DNA of 64,000 nt from positions 7,501-71,500 of the forward strand of contig NC_042506.1 of NCBI RefSeq assembly GCF_003054445.1. Reading direction: 5' to 3'. Made by a program: the position numbers and the translations under genes. Of the stretch, positions 29,692 through 39,104 are shown piece after piece; within the stretch, counting starts at the first letter, position 1; each line of letters opens with the position of its first letter. The stretch comes from Pichia kudriavzevii. Lineage: Eukaryota > Ascomycota > Pichiomycetes > Pichiales > Pichiaceae. The notes under the pieces are model-generated. The model made no database searches, was not told the DNA's origin, and saw only the letters and a program-made list of their open reading frames with translations.

Positions 29692-31416
29692 TTAGTCAAT
29701 AACAATATCATCCTCATCCTCCTCATCTTCATCGTCATCTTCGTAATCATCCTCTTCAGCATCAGAAATGTAGTCATCGTCAACCTTATCGTCATCAACA
29801 TCAGTATCATCTCCCGATTCACCAATTAATTCATCAAGATCAACCACATTTGCCGTATCTATCATATCCGATGAATTTTCATTTATGGTTGAATCACATA
29901 CACCATTTTCTTTAAACTGTTTCGCCTCTGATTTCTTAAATTTTATACCGGGAAAACAAACCAAGGATTGCGCCAATGTATCGTCAACAAATTTACCACT
30001 AATTTGTTGCGTTTGTACTTTTTCTAGCGTCAACTCCTCTAGTGGTCTATCGTCTTCTAAATCATCTTTAAGAAAGTTGACTATGACCGATACGTTCTTC
30101 ATCAATTGCCCCTCATTAGTATTATCTGATAAAACCATTGTGGTGTTAGTGTTGATTCCACCAGAAGGCCCTAAAATCACGGGCTTCCAATATAATAATT
30201 CCTTTTTCAGCTTTATCGAAGTTTTTCGTTTCCAACTCTGGTATAAAGATTTCACCAAACTTGCATGGAAAATAATAGAATATTTTCCCCCATTATTGTA
30301 AGTCAATAACGAATTCAACTGCTCCAACCCAACAATTACATCATCATGACACATCCCCGTCAGATTGGATAAGTCATCAATTGATAACTGAAATTTCTTC
30401 AAATGTGGATCTTTGCCCTCAATATCTTCAAACTTTATATTGGATTCATACAACAACTTATAAATTTCCCTAATAATTGCAAGTTTCCAATAGCTTCGAT
30501 AGCTTAATAATCCCATATGGCTCAATGGTTTTTCAGGAGTTCCCAATTTGAATTCTCTCCGTGAAAGTAAGTAGCTAAAATCAATTAGGAAACTACCAAA
30601 TCCTCGACGTTGATATATTGGTAATGTCATAATACATGATAAATTGTAACCCGTTGAGTTCAATTTTTCTTTCGAAAAGTAGCCCACAAATTTAAAACCA
30701 CCTCTGGAGTAGTCGTATAGTACATAAAACATGAATGGTTCAACATCATAGTATAAAGTCTTTGAATTGAGAAATAGTTTGGCCAACAAACATATATTTT
30801 GACAAAAAATAACATTCTTTCTTCCATCCACCTCAAACATTGATATCTTTTCATTGTCATCTCTATAAATTTCTCTACCGGCTGGCTGTGATTTGTAAGA
30901 ACATTTTAAGAGGTGCCGATTTAAGGTAAATCTCGAGGCAAAATATGATAAACAGTGCGGACACATATACATCAGTGAATTTGAGTTATACTGCTTCGGA
31001 TATGGTGATTTATACCACGTTTCAATCTCATAGTTATCAAAATAAATGTACTTGAGTCTATCTCTCATTTGAGGTTTTTTTGATTTATTGACGAACGATT
31101 GAAATAATTCAGTGAAATTCTCATCAGGCATGCATTCGTAGGTATTCGCATCGCTCAATTCAAACAGACCACGATACGGTAGTTCCAACAATGCACTATC
31201 AACAGTTGGATACTCGTAATTTACTTTTTGTTTTTTCGGTGGTGGCCGTGATGGTTGTTGTTGATCATTTCCAGATTCAGATGCTACCTTATTATGAACG
31301 TTGGATGACCCTCGACCAGTGTGTCTATCGGTCTGCCGTACCACTGTTTCATTATAGTTCACAGATTGCGACCTGGACCGGGACCGTGATGTTCGCTTTT
31401 TCATTGGCAACAGCAT
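29692..31416 (-). CDS. SAS3: MYST histone acetyltransferase, Sas3-type
   Basis: 574 residues with a complete MYST core. The C2HC zinc finger is at about 152 to 172 (CPHCLSYFASRFTLNRHLLKC). The autoacetylated lysine lies in LLAKLFLNSKTLYYDVE, the catalytic cysteine in NLSCIMTLP, the acetyl-CoA loop in YQRRGFGSFLIDFS and the catalytic glutamate in GTPEKPLSHMG. The tail (about 535 to 574) is very acidic, a feature of Sas3 and not of Esa1 or Sas2, and there is no Esa1-type chromodomain at the N-terminus. Sas3 is the catalytic subunit of NuA3, which acetylates H3K14. Saccharomyces Sas3 has 831 residues, so this one is short. Confidence 0.85.
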   Translation of the reverse strand: MLLPMKKRTSRSRSRSQSVNYNETVVRQTDRHTGRGSSNVHNKVASESGNDQQQPSRPPPKKQKVNYEYPTVDSALLELPYRGLFELSDANTYECMPDENFTELFQSFVNKSKKPQMRDRLKYIYFDNYEIETWYKSPYPKQYNSNSLMYMCPHCLSYFASRFTLNRHLLKCSYKSQPAGREIYRDDNEKISMFEVDGRKNVIFCQNICLLAKLFLNSKTLYYDVEPFMFYVLYDYSRGGFKFVGYFSKEKLNSTGYNLSCIMTLPIYQRRGFGSFLIDFSYLLSRREFKLGTPEKPLSHMGLLSYRSYWKLAIIREIYKLLYESNIKFEDIEGKDPHLKKFQLSIDDLSNLTGMCHDDVIVGLEQLNSLLTYNNGGKYSIIFHASLVKSLYQSWKRKTSIKLKKELLYWKPVILGPSGGINTNTTMVLSDNTNEGQLMKNVSVIVNFLKDDLEDDRPLEELTLEKVQTQQISGKFVDDTLAQSLVCFPGIKFKKSEAKQFKENGVCDSTINENSSDMIDTANVVDLDELIGESGDDTDVDDDKVDDDYISDAEEDDYEDDDEDEEDEDDIVID

Positions 31417-31605
31417 AAATTACCAGACATAATGCATGTTTTTATGTTAATACATTTTTTTGTATGTTGATAAAATCGAGATTTATCCTCAGGTTAGACA
31501 AATTTTTTTACAGATTGGTTTGGAATTAATGAGGACTTTTCCACACGCGTACTGATAATAGATAAAATTTTAAGCAAGTTTCCCCAGTGCTTATTGAGTT
31601 GGAAG

Positions 31606-32667
31606 ATGAAGAAACAAGCCGCCGTTGTTGCAAAGCAGCTTAGAAACCATGTAGGTGAATTCAAACCAAAAGTGATTTTTGCTTATTCACAAAAAGGCAA
31701 AGAGTTAATCTTCAATCAGTCGTTGTTACATCCTTATAAGCTAAACCCTCTTCTCGAAATTGGTGATAGAACACCACTTGATTATCCTTCATTGAGGGTG
31801 GGATGCCAGAAATTCACACCCAAGGTGTTTTCAGATAGGGAGTCCAGAATATCCAATATGCTGAAAACTATACTAGAATATGAGAGGAATAATCCAGTTA
31901 AAGAAGAACTTGAGATTTATTGCCATAATGGACTTTTCAGTGACATCATTTTACGGACAAAGGATAAGTACGATGTTATCCTGTACAAAAACAAGTTTAT
32001 CTTTGCAGGCACAGAGACTAGGCGGGGACAGAACAAGTTGATAAATTATATAGGGTTGAAATTTGAGGCAATGTTAACGGGTCAGGAATCGCCAAAAGAT
32101 ACATCACATTGTAAACTACTCCTAGAGGGAAACGTGGGAAAATTTCCCTATAAGTCGGTGGTTGAAGTGGACTCCTACAAAATGTCTGGCTCCGAGAAAA
32201 AGTATGCAGAAATGAAGTTGGTTTTTTGCCCAAAGACAACAGAGGAAGAATTGTCTGTTACAAGGACCAATTTTGAGCTGTTGTCTTATCTCAGAAAGAA
32301 AGTATTTAATTTTGACCAAAAGATGAAAAAATGGTTATTCCAATGCCACTTTGGATTACAGGAAAAGTTAATCATCGGGATAAGAAATGAAGATTTCGAG
32401 CTTATGGGGATGAGGGAATTTGATCTCCAACACGATATTGTACCATATGTTAGAGAAGACATGAGGGGCACGTATGAGCAGTACCTGGAATCAATAGACA
32501 CACTAGAAGAGAGGCTTGCATACATTTATAGACAGATTACATTCACGCAAAGTGAGGAAACTCAGGTTTATCGTTTTAGTTGTACGAATTTCAGAGTGAA
32601 GCCACATGGGAGACAGTTCAACAGAGTTCTTATACCCCAATACACAAAGAGTCACCCAGCTAAATAG
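31606..32667 (+). CDS. RAI1: RAI1/DXO family decapping nuclease, copy A
   Basis: 353 residues from the ATG at 31,606 (a frame four codons longer starts at TTG). The family removes incomplete or non-canonical RNA caps, and Rai1 also partners the nuclear 5'-3' exonuclease Rat1. Visible motifs are GLKFE (motif II), SVVEVDSYK (III), EMKLVF (IV), KKWLFQCHFG (V) and IIGIRNED (VI). All acidic metal ligands are kept. It has clear similarity along its whole length to the next gene, 192 bases downstream, so the two arose by tandem duplication. Which copy is the true Rai1 and which the Dxo1-like one cannot be settled here. Confidence 0.82.
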   Translation: MKKQAAVVAKQLRNHVGEFKPKVIFAYSQKGKELIFNQSLLHPYKLNPLLEIGDRTPLDYPSLRVGCQKFTPKVFSDRESRISNMLKTILEYERNNPVKEELEIYCHNGLFSDIILRTKDKYDVILYKNKFIFAGTETRRGQNKLINYIGLKFEAMLTGQESPKDTSHCKLLLEGNVGKFPYKSVVEVDSYKMSGSEKKYAEMKLVFCPKTTEEELSVTRTNFELLSYLRKKVFNFDQKMKKWLFQCHFGLQEKLIIGIRNEDFELMGMREFDLQHDIVPYVREDMRGTYEQYLESIDTLEERLAYIYRQITFTQSEETQVYRFSCTNFRVKPHGRQFNRVLIPQYTKSHPAK

Positions 32668-32859
32668 TTATTAGGATTTTAAATAGGAATTATGAAATTT
32701 GTATCTTCTTTTTCTAGGAAATAACTATTGTATATCAGGTTTTGTTTCGATAAACAAATGAACGCTCTACTTGACCAAAACATTTTTTTTTTGGGAAGCC
32801 ACTAAAGGTTAACAAACTTTTGATTGTCTTTCATTCTTTTCTAACAGCGATATAGAGAG

Positions 32860-33957
32860 ATGGAGAAACCAGAGGAACAGCTAGCAATCTTCTCATCCAG
32901 ACCGGAAATCATTCATCGGTACTCTCTAAAAGGTGAGAAGATTACCTTTGATGAAAGTGAGCTGAAACCATATAGGTTAATAAGCGATTTGGAATTAGGA
33001 AAACGAGTAGACCCTAAATACCCTTCTGTGAAAAAAGGCTGGCGAAAGTATCGGAGGAAGATCTTCAAGATGAATGAATCTAGAATTAGATATCTCCTAT
33101 TAACACTCTTAGACTACGAAAGAAAAGTAGCAATGGACAACACCTTGGAGGTGTACTGCCATAATGGATTATTTTCTGATTTATTGAACGCAAAAGAAGG
33201 TTATTATGTTGTTCAATACAAAAACAAACTAATATTCGCTAGCACTTCTACCAGAGCAAACCAAAATCAATTACTATCTTATATTGGAGTGAAATTTGAG
33301 GCTTTGATGAAATGCCAACCGTCACCCAGAGATTGTTCCCATTGTAAATTACTTTTAAATGGGGAATATGGAAGATGGCCGTTCAAATCTGTAGTTGAAG
33401 TTGATGCATTCAAAAAGACGCCCAGGGGAAAGGTCTACTGTGAGATGAAATTATGTTATAGTAGTAATGCTAAGGAATATGCCATTTCCAAGCTAACATC
33501 CAACAGGGAGTTTTTAGAGTTTTTGCGCATAAACGTCAAGAGTTTTAGGAAAAAGATTGAAAAATGGCTATTCCAGGCATACTTTGGCAGACAAGATATC
33601 CTTGTAGTTGGCCTTAGGGATGATGACTTCAAGCTAATATGTAATACTGAACTTAAAGTCATTGAGGAAATCATCCCATTTGTTCGACAAACTTATCCTT
33701 CCTTGTATGAGAAATTCATCAATGCTCCGCAAACAGTGAGTTCATCACTAGATACGATTCACAGACAAATAAAACAACTACAAAGGACAGAAACTGATGT
33801 GTTCTTGTTGGACACTTCCTTTCCCCTCAATGTGGAACGATGTGCACGTAAGTTTGAAACTATCATCATTCCCGAGTTCTTGGAACAACATCCGCTAGAT
33901 CCCCTATCTTCTCTCACGGAGTCACTGGACAAATTGTCGGTCGGAAGGTTTGCGTGA
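32860..33957 (+). CDS. RAI1/DXO family decapping nuclease, copy B
   Basis: 365 residues. It is colinear with the gene before it: LEVYCHNGLFSDLL against LEIYCHNGLFSDII, GVKFEAL against GLKFEAM, SVVEVDAFK against SVVEVDSYK, EMKLCY against EMKLVF, KWLFQAYFG against KWLFQCHFG and VVGLRDDDF against IIGIRNEDF. Metal-binding residues are kept, so it looks active. It has a short extra C-terminus (about 20 residues) ending in LSSLTESLDKLSVGRFA. The many amino-acid differences suggest an old duplication. It has its own short promoter of 192 bases. Confidence 0.8.
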   Translation: MEKPEEQLAIFSSRPEIIHRYSLKGEKITFDESELKPYRLISDLELGKRVDPKYPSVKKGWRKYRRKIFKMNESRIRYLLLTLLDYERKVAMDNTLEVYCHNGLFSDLLNAKEGYYVVQYKNKLIFASTSTRANQNQLLSYIGVKFEALMKCQPSPRDCSHCKLLLNGEYGRWPFKSVVEVDAFKKTPRGKVYCEMKLCYSSNAKEYAISKLTSNREFLEFLRINVKSFRKKIEKWLFQAYFGRQDILVVGLRDDDFKLICNTELKVIEEIIPFVRQTYPSLYEKFINAPQTVSSSLDTIHRQIKQLQRTETDVFLLDTSFPLNVERCARKFETIIIPEFLEQHPLDPLSSLTESLDKLSVGRFA

Positions 33958-34374
33958 TTTATCTAATTCTCTCATTGTGTTGTTGCCGTACCCGTACATC
34001 CCATTTTCTTCATGGACTATCAGTAATTAATCTCTCTCCATAGTTTGTTAATTCCACGTTTATTGGTTGTTTTCTCCGACTACCAATTTATTTTTTCTTA
34101 TTTCCGAGGAAACGCACATGTTTTTTTCCATCAATCGAGGCAATTCCTTGAAAGCCCGGTTTGCTTCCACCATTGGCAACCATTTTCACGGTTATTGGTG
34201 GATCCGTTCAGTTTCTTACGCTATCCTCCAGTGAAACAAAACCCCAAATCATCCTCTTTTATTTTCTATATACTGCTGTTCTTGGGAAATTGAGGGAAAC
34301 TACTCATCTAGGCAAGGGAAAGAAGATCTCATAAAATTTTATTCTCAAAGTTGTCCTAAACCTATCAAAGAGGA
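33958..34374. other. promoter region of the GIP3/HER1-like gene
   Basis: 417 bases, T- and C-rich. TCCACCA near 34,167 and TGGTGGA near 34,196 could pair over a 23-base gap. No gene or strong regulatory motif was seen. Confidence 0.4.
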
Positions 34375-37300
34375 ATGAATAATAATACCGGCGCAAATTC
34401 AAGCGCAACCTCTCAAAATGGTTCTGTACCAACAGAACTAGGCTCAAATGAACTACGATCCTCATTTCTTGATCCAGGGGTTTCTAATGGTGATGTCGAC
34501 TGGCTCTTCAGAGGTAGGGAAATCAAGAAACTGACAAAGAGAACAAACACCATCAATACAGAAGTTCAGTCACAACTTTTACAAGCTCAACACAAGGCCC
34601 TACTTGAATCTAAGGGGAAGGAATCAGGTGCCAATAGTCCTGTTGCCAATGGCAGTCTTTTGAACGAAAGCTTGTCTTCTGCTACTAATTTAAAGTCTTT
34701 AAATGACCAGAGCTTTGAGCATCAGGCTAGCTCGCCCTCAGTTTCAATACCCCAAAAAGTTCCTGATGCACCATTGAAATCATCTTTGAAACCATCTTCT
34801 GTTAGTTCGTCAAGTACTTTGAAACTTGACACATCTTCAGTTGTAGGTTCTCCGGTATCTTCATCATTAGGTTCACATAAATCGCTATCTTTAGCAATGG
34901 AAAATAATAATGTGGCCAACGTGGGAACACCGGCTCATAGTGCTTCTCAGTCACCAGTTTCGACACCTGCTAACAGATCTAGAAGCTCTTCTCTATTTGG
35001 CAAAGCGAGGTCGCCTTCAGTAGCAAATGAGTCTAAGCCAAAAAAATCCTTCATATCTACATTGTCATCCAAGATAAAGTCCTCAACTTCTTCTTCTGCT
35101 TCAATAGCATCACCTGTTGCCACCTCTAATAAAACAGTACCAATAGCTAGACGCGAATACGCAAAACCCACTGTTCCAAACACAAGCAATACAGAAGCTC
35201 AACAAGCAAGTATTCATGAGCAGAAAGAAACTAATCTGTTGGACAAAGAACTGGGCCCAGTATCATTTAAACGTGTTTGCTTTGCTTTGAATGAATTGAT
35301 TGAAGATCCACAACAACAAATCCCTTCACGTCGGCCAAAGAGAGGTAATGTTCTCATTCCTGAAGATATGATGGCACCACCCCCAAAGCTTTCCATTGGA
35401 ATCACTAATAGTTTTAATGAACAGACCAAAGATCAGAAACCCAACGTTGACCCTCAGATTTATGAAGAAGCGGTTGCTAGGCACAGATATTTCTTAGCCG
35501 AATCTAAGAAGCATTCAGAGGAAGCTCATATTGCCGCATTAAGAATGGCCAAGGAAGTTGCTGCTTTTAAGAAAAGAAAAGGTTCTTTCTTGAAAGGTAT
35601 TGACAGTGACGAAGATGAAGAAGACGAGGAAAATATCACTGATTCTAGGTTTTTATCAAACGGTGACGATGTTTTAGACATTGATACCCCTCTCCATCAA
35701 CATGTTAATTATTTTGGTAACGTTGAAGAAGCAGCTGATTCTCAGATTGAAGATCCCAATACTGATATTTCTTTAGAAACTTTATATACCCGTTGTTGCC
35801 ACTTGAGAGAAATTTTACCAATCCCTGCTACTTTAAAACAACTAAAGGACAAGACCAAGCCGCTACATGTTCTAAAAATGCTAAACCCGAGGCCCACCTT
35901 AATTGATATTCTATCTTTCTCTGATTTTTTAGCCGTCGCCCCTATAATTACAGTTATTTTTGATAACGTTACGATTGATACGGAAATGTTGAAGATTGTT
36001 TTAGTAAGTTTGAAAAATTCGAAAATGTTGGAAAAATTATCCATGAGAAACGTACCGATTGATCAGGAAGGTTGGAAATATTTGTGCAAATTTTTGAAAG
36101 AAAACAAGGTAATCGAAAAATTAGACATTTCCCAACAGCGTGTCAAAAAGTCTTCAGACAGCAATAAATCTGTATTAAGGTCCGACTTAAATTGGGATCT
36201 TTTCACAGAAACTTTAGCTGAAAGGGGTGGATTAGAGGAATTAGTCATTCATGGATGTTCATTGAATCCTTCACAATTCACCAATTTGGTCAACAAAGCA
36301 TTGACATTGAAGACAAAGAGATTAGGTTTAGCGTCATCTCAGCTTGATATAGTTAAGATGAATGTCTTATCTAAATGGATTTCATCACCTAAATCAACAT
36401 GTATTGGTATTGATTTTGCATTCAATGATTTATCATTAGGACAATTAAAGTGTTTGAACTCAGATCTGAAGGCAAACGGTTCGCAAATTCAGTTACAATT
36501 TTTCTCATTGAATTCTACAAATGTGCAATTAGACGAATGCTCGGAGTTGATCAAAAACTTGAGTACTTTGCCCTCTCTTCGGTTCTTAGATTTGAGTAAT
36601 AACCCACATTTATTTCCTGATATTTTACCAGTCTTAAGGGAAAATTTACCTAACTACCCCGACTTGAGGAGACTGCATTTTGATTTTGATGATTTAAACG
36701 AATTTTCCATCATTCAATTGTGTCTGATTTTTCAAAAATGCCCAAAATTGGTTCATGTCTCATTACTAGGTAATAAAACAGTCACAGCCAAGACATTACT
36801 AGCATTGTACTCTGCTGTTAAAAGTTCCAATATTTATAATATAGATATGGACTATGAGGATTTAGATGAGGAGTTAGTTTCACGGATTGCCTTTTACTTA
36901 ATGAGAAATATGGAGAACTTCCTAAATAATAATAAGGATGAACTTGACAAATCATCAACGTCTTCCAATAAAACCAGCCTAAAGGATGAAGATCTAATTT
37001 TTGATGGCTCGTTGTTGACAAAGGCTGCTGGCCATTTATTGGAGAACCAATCTAATATTAAGGGCGAGGAGAAAATTATTATTTATAAATCATTAGTGGA
37101 GAAAACTTTGAAATTAAGAACGGAAATTCACAATTCGATGAATAGGCTATTCAAGGCACGTGAAAACCGAGAATTATCCATTGAAGGTAAGGAGAATTTA
37201 TTGAGGTTGTGCTTGTTAGATGACTCGTTAGAGAATATCATTGATATTTTTAGTGATGAGGTTAATATAAATAAAGACTTTAGCAAGTTGGATATCAATG

Positions 37301-38112
37301 ATAACAGTAAAAGTAATAGACCGGAGATGATTAGAAGGTTGTCATCACAGCTAACAAAGCATCATTCTACCCAGGACATTATGGATACAGGCCCAATCAT
37401 CAACGATGAGTATTATCATAATGATGAGAGACCAACATTAATAAATGATGCGGAGCAAGCACCACATACCGTTGTCGCTGATGCCGATAGTGTTCCTGTG
37501 GATAGTACCACAGGTAAGAGAGTTTTCATGAGAAGCTTTTCACAGACTAGTATCCATGCAAAGAAGCTAGAAGAAGAAGAGGGTGAATTACACAGATGGG
37601 GGTTTTTTGTTCAACAACAGAACGATATCATGCCCGATGATTCACAAAATTCCGACGAAGAACGTGAGAGGTTAAGGTTAGAAGCCGAGAAGGAGAAGGC
37701 AAAACAGGAAGAAGAATTAAGACTTCGGAAGGAGAATGAAAAGAAAACTTTAATGATCCATCGGATACCATCAGGTAATGAACTACGTGACACTATTATG
37801 AAAGCGAAAGGTATCCAAAGTATCAGCGACTTGATTAAAAAAGTAAACAAAGATTTTACAACTGTTGAGAATATCTATAAACACGTTGATGCAAAGAAAC
37901 ATCATAAGGAAGCGGAGCAGATTAACTCGTTTCCTCACCAAAGAAGTCCAACAATTGAGGATAATACGGTGCACGATGAGGATGCAGTTAGTGACGCTGA
38001 ATCTATTGATTCATACCAGGGACAAGAATTGGATCATATAGATGCGGACGAAGTTTATGAGAGGATTCTTGATAATGTGATTAAGGTTAGATCCAACAAG
38101 GAGTTGCAATAA
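34375..38112 (+). CDS. LRR protein phosphatase-1 regulator (GIP3/HER1-like)
   Basis: 1,245 residues; Saccharomyces Her1 has 1,246 and Gip3 1,276. The conserved N-terminus has DWLFRGREIKKLTKRTN. A long Ser/Ala-rich disordered part follows. At about 298 to 325 comes FKRVCFALNELIEDPQQQI with SRRPKRGNVLIPED. KRVCF is an RVxF-type docking motif for the PP1 catalytic subunit (Glc7), shared with animal PPP1R37. Leucine-rich repeats cover roughly 540 to 850. A charged coiled coil (about 1,100 to 1,125, ERERLRLEAEKEKAKQEEEL) and a conserved end (about 1,225 to 1,240) close it. It probably targets Glc7. Since Her1 and Gip3 come from the yeast genome duplication, one gene here may match both. Confidence 0.8.
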   Translation: MNNNTGANSSATSQNGSVPTELGSNELRSSFLDPGVSNGDVDWLFRGREIKKLTKRTNTINTEVQSQLLQAQHKALLESKGKESGANSPVANGSLLNESLSSATNLKSLNDQSFEHQASSPSVSIPQKVPDAPLKSSLKPSSVSSSSTLKLDTSSVVGSPVSSSLGSHKSLSLAMENNNVANVGTPAHSASQSPVSTPANRSRSSSLFGKARSPSVANESKPKKSFISTLSSKIKSSTSSSASIASPVATSNKTVPIARREYAKPTVPNTSNTEAQQASIHEQKETNLLDKELGPVSFKRVCFALNELIEDPQQQIPSRRPKRGNVLIPEDMMAPPPKLSIGITNSFNEQTKDQKPNVDPQIYEEAVARHRYFLAESKKHSEEAHIAALRMAKEVAAFKKRKGSFLKGIDSDEDEEDEENITDSRFLSNGDDVLDIDTPLHQHVNYFGNVEEAADSQIEDPNTDISLETLYTRCCHLREILPIPATLKQLKDKTKPLHVLKMLNPRPTLIDILSFSDFLAVAPIITVIFDNVTIDTEMLKIVLVSLKNSKMLEKLSMRNVPIDQEGWKYLCKFLKENKVIEKLDISQQRVKKSSDSNKSVLRSDLNWDLFTETLAERGGLEELVIHGCSLNPSQFTNLVNKALTLKTKRLGLASSQLDIVKMNVLSKWISSPKSTCIGIDFAFNDLSLGQLKCLNSDLKANGSQIQLQFFSLNSTNVQLDECSELIKNLSTLPSLRFLDLSNNPHLFPDILPVLRENLPNYPDLRRLHFDFDDLNEFSIIQLCLIFQKCPKLVHVSLLGNKTVTAKTLLALYSAVKSSNIYNIDMDYEDLDEELVSRIAFYLMRNMENFLNNNKDELDKSSTSSNKTSLKDEDLIFDGSLLTKAAGHLLENQSNIKGEEKIIIYKSLVEKTLKLRTEIHNSMNRLFKARENRELSIEGKENLLRLCLLDDSLENIIDIFSDEVNINKDFSKLDINDNSKSNRPEMIRRLSSQLTKHHSTQDIMDTGPIINDEYYHNDERPTLINDAEQAPHTVVADADSVPVDSTTGKRVFMRSFSQTSIHAKKLEEEEGELHRWGFFVQQQNDIMPDDSQNSDEERERLRLEAEKEKAKQEEELRLRKENEKKTLMIHRIPSGNELRDTIMKAKGIQSISDLIKKVNKDFTTVENIYKHVDAKKHHKEAEQINSFPHQRSPTIEDNTVHDEDAVSDAESIDSYQGQELDHIDADEVYERILDNVIKVRSNKELQ

Positions 38113-38215
38113 ATAATTAGCATGTCTAAAACATATTCAATATCTCTCTTGTACATACGCATAAGAGTATGCATATACATGCTCACATATGCACATACAA
38201 AAAGGAAACTATACA

Positions 38216-38294
38216 TACGTACACACACACGTACACATACACACACAAACACACCCATTCACTCATACATACATACATATATATATATATATAA
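38216..38294. repeat. CA / TACA / TA microsatellite
   Basis: A CA-rich tract (38,221 to about 38,254), TACA repeats and a perfect TA run (about 38,276 to 38,293) in the 377-base spacer after the GIP3/HER1-like gene. The rest of this spacer shows no gene. Confidence 0.85.
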
Positions 38295-38489
38295 AATAAG
38301 TATTTAATAAAGGACTATTATAAATTTCAATGTGCGCTTTCATGCAACAATTAGAACGAGAATGTTGATTTCTAAAAGTAGAGAAAAAAAAGCTGAACAT
38401 GGAAGGAAAATACAAGCGTTGTTTATGCAGGCATCTAATTTCATCGAAAAAACTTTCCTACAATTGTATATATACATCAGGCCATTGCA

Positions 38490-39104
38490 ATGGATAAACT
38501 AGAGGCGCTATTGATACTTACCATTATTCAAACCACTATAACTGTTTTAGCATATTTAGTATATCGATTAACCCCTATTGAAACTGAGAGATTAGAGAGG
38601 AAAGCAGAACCTAAGTTACCCCGTGTGAAGAGGCGATCACTTATTAAGGTTGTATCTCCGCTTCCTCATCAGATAGACATATCCAATTGGAAAGATCATT
38701 CATATAAGTTTGTTAATAAAGGCTGGTTGTTAAAGTATAGAAGTTTGGGCGAGGATATTATCAAGCGATACAACGAACGAACCAATTCAATGTATGATTT
38801 TGATTATAGCCAATTACAGTCAGGGTACGAGATGAGTGATCCTAACCATAGGCTTCTTAAAAGGTTGTCGGCTAGATCTTGCTCGCAATACAGTGATAGA
38901 AGTGATTTATTTGATAATGAGGATATCACACTAGACACTCTAGATACGGAGGATGAATTTATAGATATGAATCTGAACATTGATGAAGACAATGGTAACT
39001 GCAATGATAAGGTACCGTCCAAGCAAGAACTGAAAAAGCAAATGGGGACCAAAGCGCCTGCCCTGGATGAGGAATTCCCCAAACCATTCAAACTATCCAA
39101 ATAG
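38490..39104 (+). CDS. unknown single-pass membrane protein
   Basis: 204 residues. I do not recognise it. Residues 5 to 26 (EALLILTIIQTTITVLAYLV) form one hydrophobic helix, followed by a basic patch (KLPRVKRRSLIK), the usual layout of an N-terminal signal anchor with a cytosolic body. A likely structured block follows (about 63 to 105; NWKDHSYKFVNKGWLLKYRS). The second half is acidic (LDTLDTEDEFIDMNLNIDED). Its last 12 bases overlap the 3' end of SPO11 on the other strand. The start is the first ATG, just after a TATATATA-like stretch. Confidence 0.65.
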   Translation: MDKLEALLILTIIQTTITVLAYLVYRLTPIETERLERKAEPKLPRVKRRSLIKVVSPLPHQIDISNWKDHSYKFVNKGWLLKYRSLGEDIIKRYNERTNSMYDFDYSQLQSGYEMSDPNHRLLKRLSARSCSQYSDRSDLFDNEDITLDTLDTEDEFIDMNLNIDEDNGNCNDKVPSKQELKKQMGTKAPALDEEFPKPFKLSK

